NCBI RefSeq assembly: GCF_011682235.2
Contig: NZ_CP076718.1
Location: forward strand, 3,892,400-3,956,399
DNA from: Rhodocaloribacter litoris
Lineage (GTDB): Bacteria > Bacteroidota > Rhodothermia > Rhodothermales > ISCAR-4553
Reading direction: 5' to 3'
DNA length: 64,000 bases
How positions within the stretch are numbered: the first letter of the stretch is position 1; the number at the start of each line of letters is the position of its first letter. Positions 35,610-44,490 of this stretch are shown here, piece after piece. The notes beneath the pieces were generated by a model. It did not search any database. It was not told where the DNA came from and saw nothing but the letters and a program-made list of their open reading frames with translations. The translations under genes and the position numbers were made by a program.

Positions 35610-36949
35610 GCCGGGGGCGCGTCGGTCTTGCCGTTCTCGAGCGCCGGGGCGGCCGCCTCCTCGGGCAGCTCGTCTCCGGTATCGCCAAGGTGCCCGTTCT
35701 CGAGGGTTTCCCGGCCGGCGGGGGCGGCCTGCGGCAACGGCGGAGCATCCGGCCGGGACGACCGTTCAAGCAGCGGCGCGTAGGGCTCGTTGCACAGCGC
35801 CTTCCGCAGCGTTTCCAGGTCCACGCGGTGCAACGACGGGTAGTAGGTGCCTTCCGGCACCGGATCGCCCGGCCCCAGGATGCCGCGCTCCCGCAGCTCC
35901 TGAACGATTTCCCGCTTGAGTTCCTCCGGGCAGATCGGCGAGTGGTAGATGGTCTGCAGGGCGGCCAGGATCATCTGGTCGACGTGGGCTTCGCCCTTGG
36001 CCTCGTGCAGGTGCGGGTTGCGCGACTCGATCTGAAAGATCTCCACGTGACGCAGGATGATGTCCGACGAAAGGCTCCCGACCACCCCGCCGTAGCGTTC
36101 CCAGAGGTTGATGTAGTGGTAGGGTTCGATGGCATAGCCCGTCGCATAGTCGAGTTGCAGGGCCAGGTCCATCGTCATGGCGTGCTCACCCGCGTTGCCC
36201 GTCTTGATGACCTCCGTGCCGAAGCCGGTGTAGTGGCTGACGAGCTTGTTGAGGAAGTGGTTGGTTACCACCGAGGTCCGGCCCCACTTGGCGAAGTAGA
36301 GGTGCGACCGGACGATCTTGGGCTTGCTGTTCCAGGCGATCCGCACCATCGAGTAGTCCGAGTTGCTCAGGGCAAACCCGGCGGCGTATTCCTTGATATA
36401 CTCGTGGACGGCCCCGGGGAAGTAGTTGTCCGCATCGATGAAGCCGACGTAGCGCTTCCCCGCCAGGCAGGCCAGCAGGGTGGCCACGATCATGCCCTCC
36501 GCCTTGCCGTCCCGGACGAGCCCGTCCTCGTCGAGCAGGTAGTCGTAGCCCGCCCGGGCCAGCGCATCGGACAGGACCGGATCCTTCTGGTGGAGGTGCA
36601 ACAGCCGCTTGCGCGTGAACCGGGCGAGTACCTCGAGGGCCTTGTGCTCCATGGTGAAGCGGTCCACCGGTTCCCGCTTGCTGTTGGAGACGACGATGAC
36701 CAGGCAGTGGTGGGGAATGCCGAAGAGTACCCCCTCCAGCAGCTTCAGCTTCTCGTCGCGGATCGGCACGACGATGGCCATCTCCTTTTCGATCTCGTAC
36801 AACTGCTCGTAGGAGAGCCGCTGGATGACGCTGTCCTCGTCGCCGGAGGCTTCATGATGCGGGCCGGAGTCAAACTCGTAGACCTTCTGCAGCCCGTAGA
36901 TATGGTTGGCGCCGAAACGCTCGGCTTCGCGGGGGATCTCGATGCGCAT
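35606..36949 (-). CDS. mpgS: Mannosyl-3-phosphoglycerate synthase
   Basis: The 447-residue GT55 glycosyltransferase transfers mannose from GDP-mannose to 3-phosphoglycerate. It carries the typical N-terminus MRIEIPREAERFGANHIYGL, AIVVPIRDEKLKLLEGVL and the metal-binding DAD motif D172-A-D174 in GFIDADNYFPGAV. The catalytic domain ends near residue 390; the last ~50 residues are a Pro/Ala/Glu-rich low-complexity extension. It is first gene of the two-gene operon, divergent from a LuxR-type response regulator, so osmotic or heat control may act in that 247-bp spacer. Confidence 0.95.
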   Translation of the reverse strand: MRIEIPREAERFGANHIYGLQKVYEFDSGPHHEASGDEDSVIQRLSYEQLYEIEKEMAIVVPIRDEKLKLLEGVLFGIPHHCLVIVVSNSKREPVDRFTMEHKALEVLARFTRKRLLHLHQKDPVLSDALARAGYDYLLDEDGLVRDGKAEGMIVATLLACLAGKRYVGFIDADNYFPGAVHEYIKEYAAGFALSNSDYSMVRIAWNSKPKIVRSHLYFAKWGRTSVVTNHFLNKLVSHYTGFGTEVIKTGNAGEHAMTMDLALQLDYATGYAIEPYHYINLWERYGGVVGSLSSDIILRHVEIFQIESRNPHLHEAKGEAHVDQMILAALQTIYHSPICPEELKREIVQELRERGILGPGDPVPEGTYYPSLHRVDLETLRKALCNEPYAPLLERSSRPDAPPLPQAAPAGRETLENGHLGDTGDELPEEAAAPALENGKTDAPPA

Positions 36950-37196
36950 GGTCCTGGGGGTGATGGTTCAACAATCGCGGAGACGTGGCGCACAGGGACC
37001 CGAGAGCCGCCTGTCGGTATGACATTGAACAAACTACCCCTATAAATACCCGGCGTATGCGGAAGGGTTGTGTTAAAAATCGGTTCGCAGAAAAAAAACC
37101 GTTATATTGTGACGGGCGGTGGGTTGGGAAAGGTCGGGGGTGGGATGATGATCTGTGGCGGAGTCTTTTGTCTTCACCGGCTAACGGTAAGTTGCT

Positions 37197-37844
37197 ATGG
37201 CGCGCATCTTTATCGTGGAAGACCACCCCATTTACCGGGAAGGTCTGGCCGGCTACGTGAACGAAGAACCCGGGCTGCAGGTCTGCGGGGTGGCCGACAA
37301 CGTAGCCGACGCCCTGACCGGGATCGAACGGACCAATCCACACCTCGTGGTGGTGGACCTCCAGCTGAAGGGTTCAAGCGGGCTCGACCTGATCCAGGAT
37401 ATCCGGTATCGCTGGCCGGAGCTGCATATCCTTGTCCTGTCCATGTACGACGAGATCCGGTATGCCGACCGGGTGCTCCGCATGGGAGCCCGCGGGTATG
37501 TCATGAAGGACAAGGGACCCGAGACGGTGCTGAAGGCGATCAAAACCGTGTTGCAGGGGGAGGTCTATGCCAGCCAGCGCGTCAAGGATCAGCTCCTGAT
37601 GGGCAAGGTGGAAAAGTCGCCCACCGATGTACTCACCGACCGCGAAATCCAGATCTTTCAGCTGCTGGGAGAGGGCAACACGGTCGCCGAGATCGCCGAG
37701 CAACTCAACCGGAGCCCGAAGACCATTCAGAACCATATCGACCACATCCGCACGCGCATGCACCTCAAGAGCCGGCAGGAACTCTATCAGAAATCCAAGG
37801 AATGGGTGCTGGGCCTCGGGGAAGCGGAGGACGACGCCGGATGA
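37197..37844 (+). CDS. NarL/FixJ-type response regulator with LuxR HTH
   Basis: The 215-residue protein has a receiver domain with E8/D9, phosphoacceptor D54 in VVVDLQLKGS, S/T switch in VLSMYD and lysine in GYVMKDKGPE. The C-terminal HTH (about 145-205) reads LTDREIQIFQLLGEGNT and IAEQLNRSPKTIQNHIDHI. Such regulators pair with HisKA_3 kinases; one lies 1.4 kb downstream. An AT-rich spacer with TATATT at 37103-37108 precedes it and is shared with mpgS. Confidence 0.92.
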   Translation: MARIFIVEDHPIYREGLAGYVNEEPGLQVCGVADNVADALTGIERTNPHLVVVDLQLKGSSGLDLIQDIRYRWPELHILVLSMYDEIRYADRVLRMGARGYVMKDKGPETVLKAIKTVLQGEVYASQRVKDQLLMGKVEKSPTDVLTDREIQIFQLLGEGNTVAEIAEQLNRSPKTIQNHIDHIRTRMHLKSRQELYQKSKEWVLGLGEAEDDAG

Positions 37845-38010
37845 CCCGAGCCGGAGGCCCGGGCCTGAAAAGCCGGCGCTTTCGGCGGGCGAAACCATGC
37901 AGGGGGCCCCGGCGCAACCCGGCGACCAGGAACGGGGCGTGTGAAGGCAATGTGAAAAAGGGCATTTTTTTCTTGCTCATTCGCGACAAGCAAGGTTTCT
38001 CGAGTTGACT

Positions 38011-38018
38011 TATATTTG
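38011..38018 (+). promoter_or_regulatory. Bacteroidota-type -7 box upstream of a response regulator gene
   Basis: TATATTTG matches TAnnTTTG exactly, 51 bp before the start at 38069, in an AT-rich patch. No clear -33 element at about 20 bp was found. Confidence 0.5.
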
Positions 38019-38068
38019 CGCGTCCTGTTCATCCCAACCCCCGTCTTGCCCACGCTAACCCCATCGCC

Positions 38069-38512
38069 ATGAAGCCGGTGCCTGCCACGATACTGCTGGT
38101 CGAAGACAATGTGGCCCATGCCGCACTCGTGTTCCGGACGCTGGAAGAATATGATTTTGATGTCAAAATCGTGCATGTATCCGATGGCGAATCGGCGCTG
38201 GATTACCTTTTTCGGCGTGGTATGTTTGCCGGGCGAACGGAGCATGACCTGCCCTGTGTCATCCTGCTCGATCTGCGCCTGCCGCGCGTAGACGGGCTGG
38301 AGGTTTTGCGGCAGATCAAGTCGAACGAACGGTTGAAGAAGATTCCGGTTGTCATCATGACGACTTCCTCCGCCGAGCGCGACGTGTCCGAAGCCTACGA
38401 GCGACACGCCAACAGCTACCTGGTCAAGCCCGTCGACTTTGCACGCTTCTCCCGGATGATGGAGGGGATGAGTGAATACTGGCTGAAGTGGAACTATTTT
38501 GCCGGGGTGTGA
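38069..38512 (+). CDS. Rcp1-like single-domain response regulator
   Basis: The 147-residue receiver protein has E12/D13, phosphoacceptor D68 in VILLDLRLPRVDGLEVL, a switch region VVIMTTSSAERDV and lysine in SYLVKPVDF. The insertion YLFRRGMFAG and the C-terminal WLKWN identify the Rcp1/CheY-like family that couples to phytochrome-type kinases. It has its own promoter-like box and a downstream hairpin, so it may be expressed alone. It closely resembles the next regulator gene, indicating tandem duplication. Confidence 0.9.
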   Translation: MKPVPATILLVEDNVAHAALVFRTLEEYDFDVKIVHVSDGESALDYLFRRGMFAGRTEHDLPCVILLDLRLPRVDGLEVLRQIKSNERLKKIPVVIMTTSSAERDVSEAYERHANSYLVKPVDFARFSRMMEGMSEYWLKWNYFAGV

Positions 38513-38591
38513 ATACTGGCTTCTCCGTCTGGACCGGGTTCCGGCGGAAGCACCCGCCGCCTGCAGGTTGAAACGGCGGTCATAGATCGAA

Positions 38592-38623
38592 GGCCGGTGC
38601 AGGTTGGCCGGCCGGTTTTTTTT
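38592..38623 (+). terminator. Probable rho-independent terminator after the first Rcp1-like gene
   Basis: Arms GGCCGG (38592-38597) and CCGGCC (38608-38613) enclose a 10-base loop, then GG and eight T residues (38616-38623). It lies about 80 bp after the response regulator stop. The stem is short, and an alternative pairing of CCGG adjoining the T-tract exists. Confidence 0.5.
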
Positions 38624-38737
38624 GAGGTATCGTTGTTTTGCTTGCCGGGCATTGCGTTTTTTGTCTATTCCGGCCTGCGTCATGAAGTCCGTGCGGTTCG
38701 GAAGGGCAAACCCGGATGCGCGTGGGGATGAGGGGAT

Positions 38738-39172
38738 ATGGAACAGGGACCATTCAGGGTCTTGCTCGTGGAAGACGATCCGGCCCATGCGGCATTGATC
38801 AAACGAGGACTGGGTGAGGGGGATGTACCGCATCAGATCATCCACCTGACGAACGGGGAAGCGGCGCTGGACTTTCTCTTTCGTCGTGGAGAGCATGATG
38901 CCGCACCACGCCCTCACGTCGTATTGCTGGATCTCCACCTGCCCCGGGTGCACGGGCTGGAGGTGTTGCGCCGGATCCGGGATTCCAGCGAGCTGCGCCT
39001 GCTGCCGGTGGTGGTCCTGACCACCTCGGAGGCCGAGCAGGACGTGGCCGGTGCGTACGAATATCGGGCCAACAGCTACGTCGTCAAACCCCTGGATTTC
39101 CAGCGATTCAGGCGTTTCATGCAGGCGTTCCGGTACTACTGGCTGGAGTGGAACCACTACCCGTGGATCTGA
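38738..39172 (+). CDS. Rcp1-like single-domain response regulator (second copy)
   Basis: The 144-residue protein has phosphoacceptor D65 in VVLLDLHLPRVHGLEVL, ED at 12-13, VVVLTTSEAEQDV and SYVVKPLDF, with terminal YYWLEWNHYPW. The layout is near-identical to the regulator 0.7 kb upstream, with the same YxFRRG insertion. It lies 26 bp before a hybrid histidine kinase on the same strand, making that kinase its probable partner. Confidence 0.9.
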   Translation: MEQGPFRVLLVEDDPAHAALIKRGLGEGDVPHQIIHLTNGEAALDFLFRRGEHDAAPRPHVVLLDLHLPRVHGLEVLRRIRDSSELRLLPVVVLTTSEAEQDVAGAYEYRANSYVVKPLDFQRFRRFMQAFRYYWLEWNHYPWI

Positions 39173-39198
39173 CCCCTCCTGCCGGGCATTAGCAAAGG

Positions 39199-40755
39199 AT
39201 GGACCTCGACCGCATCGACATACTGCTGGTAGAGGACGAGGCCGCGCACGCCGCCCTGGTGCAGCGGGCGTTCAAGGCCCGGGGCGAGGCGGTGCACCTG
39301 CGCCATGCCGACACGCTGGCCGAGGCACGCCGGCAACTGGAACGGAGTCTGCCCGATCTGGCCATCGTCGACCTGCGCCTGCCGGACGGGGACGGCATCG
39401 AGTTGCTGGTCGTGGAAGACGGCATGCCGCTTTTCCCGGTCGTCATCATGACCAGCCATGGCGACGAGCAGGTGGCCGTCGAGGCCATGAAGGCGGGAGC
39501 GCTGGACTACGTGGTCAAGTCGGAGGCCATGCTCGTGCAGATGCCCCGCATCGTCGAGCGGGTGCTGCGGGAATGGGGGCACATCGTCGAGCGGCGGCGG
39601 GCCGAGAAGGCCCTTCGGGAGAGCGAGATCCGTTTCCGAAGTCTCTTTGCCCATTCGCCCGTCGCCATCTGGGAGGCGGATTATGCCGGTGTGAAGACCT
39701 TCCTGGATCTGTTGCCGCTCACCGAGCAGGAGGACGTCCGGGACTATTTCGACCAGCATCCCGAGGTCGTGCGGGCCTGTGCCCATCGCGTGTGCATCCT
39801 GGCGGTCAACGAAGCGGCGGTACAGCTCTTCGAGGCCGACGGCGCCGGGCCGCTGCAGGAGACGGCCTCCGTGCTCGTCGCCGGCGAGATGGGCGAGGCC
39901 TTCAAGCAGGAACTGCTCGCCATCCACCGCGGGGAACGGCTGCTCGAGCTGGAGGCCGTGGCCCGCACGCTGAAGGGCAACCGTCGCGACGTGACGCTCC
40001 GCTGGACGGTTCCGCCGGGGCACGAGCAGGACTATTCCCGGGTGCTGATCTCGATGGTGGACGTCACCGAGCGCAAGCGGCTCGAGAAGGAGATCCTGGA
40101 GATCAGCGGCCGGGAGCAGCGGCGCATCGGGCGGGATCTGCACGACGGCCTCGGGCAACTGCTCGGTGGCGTGCGCTTCAAGATCGCCCGGCTCCGGCAG
40201 CGCCTGCAACGGCGGGGCATCGAGGCCGAGGCCGAGATGCTCGATGAGATCGACCAGTTCATCGCCGAGGCGATGACGCAGGCCCGGGCGCTCGCGCAGG
40301 GGCTGAGCCCGGTCAGCGTCGAGGAGGACGGGTTGACGCAGGCCCTGCGGGGGCTGGTCTACACCGTCGAGCGGCTGGGGGGGATCCCGTGCACCCTGCA
40401 CGTGGACGAACCGGTCTCCATCGGCGACCCGGAGGTGGCCACCCAGCTCTATCGCATCGCGCAGGAAGCCCTGACCAACGCCATGCGCCACAGCCGGGCT
40501 ACCCGGCTCCAGGTGATCCTCGCGCGCGAGGGGTCCAGCGTCACGCTCACCGTGCGCGACAACGGGGTGGGCATCCCGAAAAAAGCAGCCCGGCGGGAAG
40601 GCATGGGCCTGCACATCATGCGGTACCGGGCCCGTATGATCCAGGCCGACCTGGAGGTGCGGAACCTGCCGGAGGGCGGAACGCAGGTCTCCTGCCGCTT
40701 CTCGACGGCAACGACCCTGCGGTCTTCACGGGCGCTCTCTGCGAACGAAAGCTAG
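39199..40755 (+). CDS. Hybrid sensor: receiver-PAS-HisKA_3 histidine kinase
   Basis: The 518-residue cytosolic protein has an N-terminal receiver domain (5-125, phosphoacceptor D58), a PAS domain (about 145-295, with a FLDLLPLTEQEDVRDYF insertion), a HisKA_3 phosphotransfer site with H315 in GRDLHDGLGQLLGG, and a HATPase domain (about 420-510, EALTNAMRHSRA and DNGVGIPKK). HisKA_3 kinases typically phosphorylate LuxR-type regulators, so the NarL-type regulator at 37.2 kb is a candidate target. The receiver at the front suggests input from another kinase. It follows the second Rcp1-like gene and precedes rlmB by 6 bp. Confidence 0.9.
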   Translation: MDLDRIDILLVEDEAAHAALVQRAFKARGEAVHLRHADTLAEARRQLERSLPDLAIVDLRLPDGDGIELLVVEDGMPLFPVVIMTSHGDEQVAVEAMKAGALDYVVKSEAMLVQMPRIVERVLREWGHIVERRRAEKALRESEIRFRSLFAHSPVAIWEADYAGVKTFLDLLPLTEQEDVRDYFDQHPEVVRACAHRVCILAVNEAAVQLFEADGAGPLQETASVLVAGEMGEAFKQELLAIHRGERLLELEAVARTLKGNRRDVTLRWTVPPGHEQDYSRVLISMVDVTERKRLEKEILEISGREQRRIGRDLHDGLGQLLGGVRFKIARLRQRLQRRGIEAEAEMLDEIDQFIAEAMTQARALAQGLSPVSVEEDGLTQALRGLVYTVERLGGIPCTLHVDEPVSIGDPEVATQLYRIAQEALTNAMRHSRATRLQVILAREGSSVTLTVRDNGVGIPKKAARREGMGLHIMRYRARMIQADLEVRNLPEGGTQVSCRFSTATTLRSSRALSANES

Positions 40756-40761
40756 GGGTTC

Positions 40762-41544
40762 ATGGGAAAGCAACCAGCGGTGCCCGAGAACCTGATCGTC
40801 GGGCGGAACCCGGTGCGGGAGGCCCTTGCCCGGGACGAGGGACGGATCGAGAAAGTCCTGATCCAGCAGGGGGCGGGCGGAGCCGCCATTCACGCGATCC
40901 GGCGGGCCGCGACGCAGGCCGGGGTGCCCGTCCAGTTCGTGCCGGCGGCGCGGATGGCCCGGCTCGCCCCGGGACTCAACCATCAGGGGGTGGCGGCCGT
41001 GGCGGCCCCCGTCGCCTACCTGGAGGTGGAGGCGCTGCTCAACCACATCGCGCCGGACCCCGACGCGGTCCGGGCCCGCCGTCCGCTCCTGCTGCTGCTG
41101 GATCAGATCGAAGATCCCCACAACTTCGGCGCCATCTTGCGCAGTGCCGTGGCGGCCGGCGTCGACGGGGTGATCGTTCCCAGGCACCGGATGGCGCCCC
41201 TGAACGCGGCGACCATCAAGGCAAGCGCCGGCACCGCCCTGCGCGTCCCGCTGGCCCGCGCGGGCAACCTCGCCGACGTGATCCAGCAACTGAAGGAACG
41301 CGGCTACTGGGTCGCCGGCGCGGCCGGTACGGGAGCCACCTCGCTGTGGGAGATGGACTGGGACCGGCCGCTGGCCCTCGTGATCGGCAACGAAGAAAAA
41401 GGCCTGCGTCCCCGCGTCGCCGGGGCGTGCGACTACCTCGTTTCCATCCCGATGCGGGGCCCTGCCGAGTCGCTCAACGCCTCGGTGGCGGCCGGCATCC
41501 TGCTCTTCGTCGCCATGCGGGCACGGACCGGCAACCCGGGTTAG
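40762..41544 (+). CDS. rlmB: 23S rRNA (guanosine-2'-O-)-methyltransferase RlmB family
   Basis: The 260-residue SpoU-type enzyme has a substrate-binding N-terminal domain (IVGRNPVREALARDEGRIEK) and a knotted SAM-binding domain with DQIEDPHNFGAILRSA, LVIGNEEKGLRP and SIPMRGPAESLNASVAAGI. It methylates a conserved guanosine of 23S rRNA (or a related tRNA site). It lies 6 bp after the hybrid kinase gene, probably cotranscribed, and overlaps the opposite small gene by 4 bp. Confidence 0.92.
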   Translation: MGKQPAVPENLIVGRNPVREALARDEGRIEKVLIQQGAGGAAIHAIRRAATQAGVPVQFVPAARMARLAPGLNHQGVAAVAAPVAYLEVEALLNHIAPDPDAVRARRPLLLLLDQIEDPHNFGAILRSAVAAGVDGVIVPRHRMAPLNAATIKASAGTALRVPLARAGNLADVIQQLKERGYWVAGAAGTGATSLWEMDWDRPLALVIGNEEKGLRPRVAGACDYLVSIPMRGPAESLNASVAAGILLFVAMRARTGNPG

Positions 41545-41795
41545 TTCCCGTTGAGCTTGTAGACGATCTTGCGGATCGTGTCGAACTGCAGGTACGGATA
41601 GTCTTCTCTCAACTGCTCGATGGCGTCGTAGGCCGGCACGTTCTGGCGACGTAAGGCACGAAACCGCTTCCGGATCTGATAGTCCCGGACCCCCTTTTCG
41701 TTGAGCAGGTTGTGTCTCGCCAGCACCTCATAGACCTCGTCGCTGATCAGGCCCGACAGGGGGTTCTTGGTTTCTGGATTGGCCACAGCTTGCAT
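41541..41795 (-). CDS. Small hypothetical protein, helical
   Basis: The 84-residue protein is soluble and mostly helical, with charged segments such as DYQIRKRFRALRRQNV and EQLREDYPYLQFDTIRKIV that look like a small HTH or RNA-binding fold. Low-complexity bias is absent and codon usage looks normal, so it is likely a true conserved gene. No family was recognised. It overlaps rlmB at its 3' end by 4 bp. Confidence 0.7.
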   Translation of the reverse strand: MQAVANPETKNPLSGLISDEVYEVLARHNLLNEKGVRDYQIRKRFRALRRQNVPAYDAIEQLREDYPYLQFDTIRKIVYKLNGN

Positions 41796-42006
41796 GGGTT
41801 TGACGGAATGGTTCGTGGAAGTACGGTGTCTGTGGGGAGCGTGTCGCCAAGGGATCGGGTTCGGGTAACCCTTTTTCGAAGAGAAGAGTAGGGCAAGGAA
41901 TTTTCCATACCCGGGGAAATGACCCGAACGGTCGGGCCGGCGAGACGAGTTGTTCGATAAGCGGACCGAGCCGCGGGTGTCTGCGGTGGGTTGAGGCCGG
42001 CGGCGA

Positions 42007-44469
42007 TCAGGGGGAAGGAGCGTGCCGTTCCAGGGCGCGGCGGAGCAGGAAGCGGAGGTCGGGGTCGGGTTCTTCGGCGAGGCGACGTTCGAGCCGTGCC
42101 CGGTCGGCGGGGCCGTCGGCGAGGAGGGTTTGCAGGGAGGCCCGGCGCACCCGGGGGTCGGGGTCGTCGAGGAGGGCCCAGAGCCGCTCGCGGGCGCGGG
42201 GCTGCGTCCCGGCGAGGGCGTGAAGCAGAGGCAGGGTGGCGATGCGGACGGGAGCGGGGTGCGTCGCTTCCGTGTAGGGCAGGGCGAGGTCGAGGGCGGT
42301 CCGGGCCGGCAGGTCGAGCCGGGCCAGGCCGGTGAGGGCGGCCTGCCGGATGACGTCGCGGTGGGAAGGGGTGATCAGTGCGGAGCGGATCACGTCGAGC
42401 GCCTGCGGGGCGCCGATCCGGGCCAGGGCCCGTACGGCGGCCGCCTGCACGCGGTAACTCCGGTCGGTGTTGGCGATCTCCACCGCACGGCGGGCGACGA
42501 CCTCCGAGCCGGCGAAGGCGCCGAGCCCGTCGAGGGCAGCGGCACGGACGGCGGGTGCGGGGTCCGACAGGGCGTCGAGCAGCGCCCGCTCCACGCTGGG
42601 GGCGGGCGGCACCTTCCCCATCGTCTCGACGATGGCAGCCCGCACGGTGGCGTCCGGCTCGCCCGCCAGGGCCGACCGGAGACCGAAGAGCAGGTCCGGG
42701 TGCTCCCGGAAGGTAGCCAGCGCCCGGGCTGCCCGGAGGCGGTGGACCGGCGCGGCGGCATCCCGGAGCTGGGCGACCCAGGCCGTCACCGGCTGGTCCA
42801 TCCGCACCTCGGCCAGCAGCGTGCTCCCGGCATCGAAGACGACGAAGCGCGGCGGCATGCGCAGCGGGAACGTGTACCGGGCCTCTCGCCGGTGCAGGCG
42901 GAGTGGGAAGCGTTCGGTGCCGGCCAGCGTTTCGACCTCCAGCACGACCTCGGCCTCGAAGACCTCCGGCACCAGAGGACCTTCCTGCACCTGCCGGACG
43001 GTCACGTCGAGCCGGCCGGTGGCGGCGTCATGCGCGTACGCGACCTCCAGGACCGGATGGCCGGCGGCGTAGACCCACTGGTCGAAGAACGGCCCCCAGT
43101 CTCGACGGGTCTCGGCTTCGAGCGCCCGCACGAAGTCGCCCGTCTCGACGGAGGAGCGGTCGTGCGCGTAGAGGAAGCGGTTGAGGACCCGGCGGAAGGC
43201 CTCGTCGCCGATGGCCTGGCGGATCATGTAGAGGACCCAGGCGCCTTTGGCGCGGCTGTGGGCGTCGCGCATCTGGGCCGGGTCTTCCCACCGATCCCAC
43301 ACGAGGGGGCGGACGTAGCGGGCCGTCTCTGCCCGGTAGGTGTGTGCCAGGCGGTCCATGTGCAGCGCGAGCGCCTCTTCGCCCCAGACGTGTGCGGCAA
43401 ACCGGGCGCCCAGGTAGGCGGGGAAGGCGTCGTCGAGCCAGCGGTCGGTCCAGAAGTCGGCCGCCACGAGGGTGCCGAACCACTGCCGGGCCAGCAGGCG
43501 GGCCAGCGTCGTGTCCGGGTTCTCGTCGAGGCGGGCACGTTCGTCGAGCAGGTCGCCGGCATTCAGAAGCACCAGGCCGGGGGCGGCTGCGTCGCCGGTA
43601 TGGAGGCCGGGGACGGCTACGAGGGCAAGGTCCGGCGTCGGGAAGGGGTAGCGCAGGTGGTCGGTGAGGAAGCGGATCACCTCGGGCACGTGGGCCAGGG
43701 TGCGGGCTGCCGCGTCGAGCCGGTTCGGGGGAGCGGCGTAGGTCGCGGTCACGCGGGCGCCGGGCAGGGTGTCGCCGCCGGCGAGCGGGCCGGACACCGG
43801 GAGGAGGTGGTGAAAGGCGACGGGGTAGGGGGCGGTGAAATGGTAGGTCAGGGTGCCGTCATCACGGGCCTGTCCGGTCTTCGGGAGGCCGAAGAGGTAG
43901 GCCCGTTCTCCGGCTTTTACGGTCCACCGCACGTCGGCGGTGAAGCGGTCGCCGGCGGTGTGCAGGAGGGGGGTCCAGTGGGCCTGCACGTCCGGTTCGT
44001 CGCTCGCCCAGCGGAAGGCGCCGGTGGCATACAGCCCGCGCCGGGGGGCGGCGGTGTAGGCGATCTCCAGCGCGAAGGGCGTGCCGGCGGCGAGGACGGT
44101 GTCCGGCCGGATGAGGAGGGTGTCCGGCGGGGCAAGGCGAAACGGTGCCGGGCGGCGCAGGGTGTCGGAGAGGGTCAGGTGCACCGAATCCACGTGCAGC
44201 GCGGGGGCGGCCAGGAGCAGGGCGTCGAGCGAGTCGACGAGGGCGACGAGGCGGAGGGTGACCCGGCCCGCAAGGCGCTCCGGTGCCGGGCCGGGCCGGA
44301 GATCCAGGTGCAGGTGCTCTAGTTCGACCGGCGGAAGCGGTGCCTCCCGGACCGGACCCGTGAACAACGGGTGATCGAACGGTGGCGTTTCCTGCGCCGC
44401 AGCCGGCAGGGCGAGCAGCGCGCATCCGGCCACCGCCAGCGATCGGAGGAGCGTGGAGCAGCGTGGCAT
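42007..44469 (-). CDS. M1 aminopeptidase-like protein with lost zinc site and C-terminal HEAT-like repeats
   Basis: The 820-residue secreted protein (signal peptide 1-25) keeps the M1 fold: a beta-rich N-terminal domain (about 45-250) and the catalytic-domain landmarks RQWFGTLVAADFWTDRWLDD. The zinc motif HExxH is replaced by R324-L-L-A-R328 and the distal glutamate by D347. GAMEN becomes GDAAA (292-296), and the usual YxKGA tyrosine is arginine. The C-terminal part (about 600-820) is an alpha-helical HEAT/armadillo-like repeat array (DPAPAVRAAALDGLG units). It is therefore predicted to be a non-catalytic scaffold. It is last in a minus-strand gene run. Confidence 0.8.
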   Translation of the reverse strand: MPRCSTLLRSLAVAGCALLALPAAAQETPPFDHPLFTGPVREAPLPPVELEHLHLDLRPGPAPERLAGRVTLRLVALVDSLDALLLAAPALHVDSVHLTLSDTLRRPAPFRLAPPDTLLIRPDTVLAAGTPFALEIAYTAAPRRGLYATGAFRWASDEPDVQAHWTPLLHTAGDRFTADVRWTVKAGERAYLFGLPKTGQARDDGTLTYHFTAPYPVAFHHLLPVSGPLAGGDTLPGARVTATYAAPPNRLDAAARTLAHVPEVIRFLTDHLRYPFPTPDLALVAVPGLHTGDAAAPGLVLLNAGDLLDERARLDENPDTTLARLLARQWFGTLVAADFWTDRWLDDAFPAYLGARFAAHVWGEEALALHMDRLAHTYRAETARYVRPLVWDRWEDPAQMRDAHSRAKGAWVLYMIRQAIGDEAFRRVLNRFLYAHDRSSVETGDFVRALEAETRRDWGPFFDQWVYAAGHPVLEVAYAHDAATGRLDVTVRQVQEGPLVPEVFEAEVVLEVETLAGTERFPLRLHRREARYTFPLRMPPRFVVFDAGSTLLAEVRMDQPVTAWVAQLRDAAAPVHRLRAARALATFREHPDLLFGLRSALAGEPDATVRAAIVETMGKVPPAPSVERALLDALSDPAPAVRAAALDGLGAFAGSEVVARRAVEIANTDRSYRVQAAAVRALARIGAPQALDVIRSALITPSHRDVIRQAALTGLARLDLPARTALDLALPYTEATHPAPVRIATLPLLHALAGTQPRARERLWALLDDPDPRVRRASLQTLLADGPADRARLERRLAEEPDPDLRFLLRRALERHAPSP

Positions 44470-44490
44470 CGGCGACGGGAGCAGGGTGAA

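Noticed and set aside
42022-44322. Long plus-strand reading frame opposite the M1-like gene
   Set aside because: It mirrors a well-supported minus-strand gene, is dominated by Gly/Arg/Val/Ala/Glu composition and shows no domain. GC-rich third positions keep the antisense frame open.
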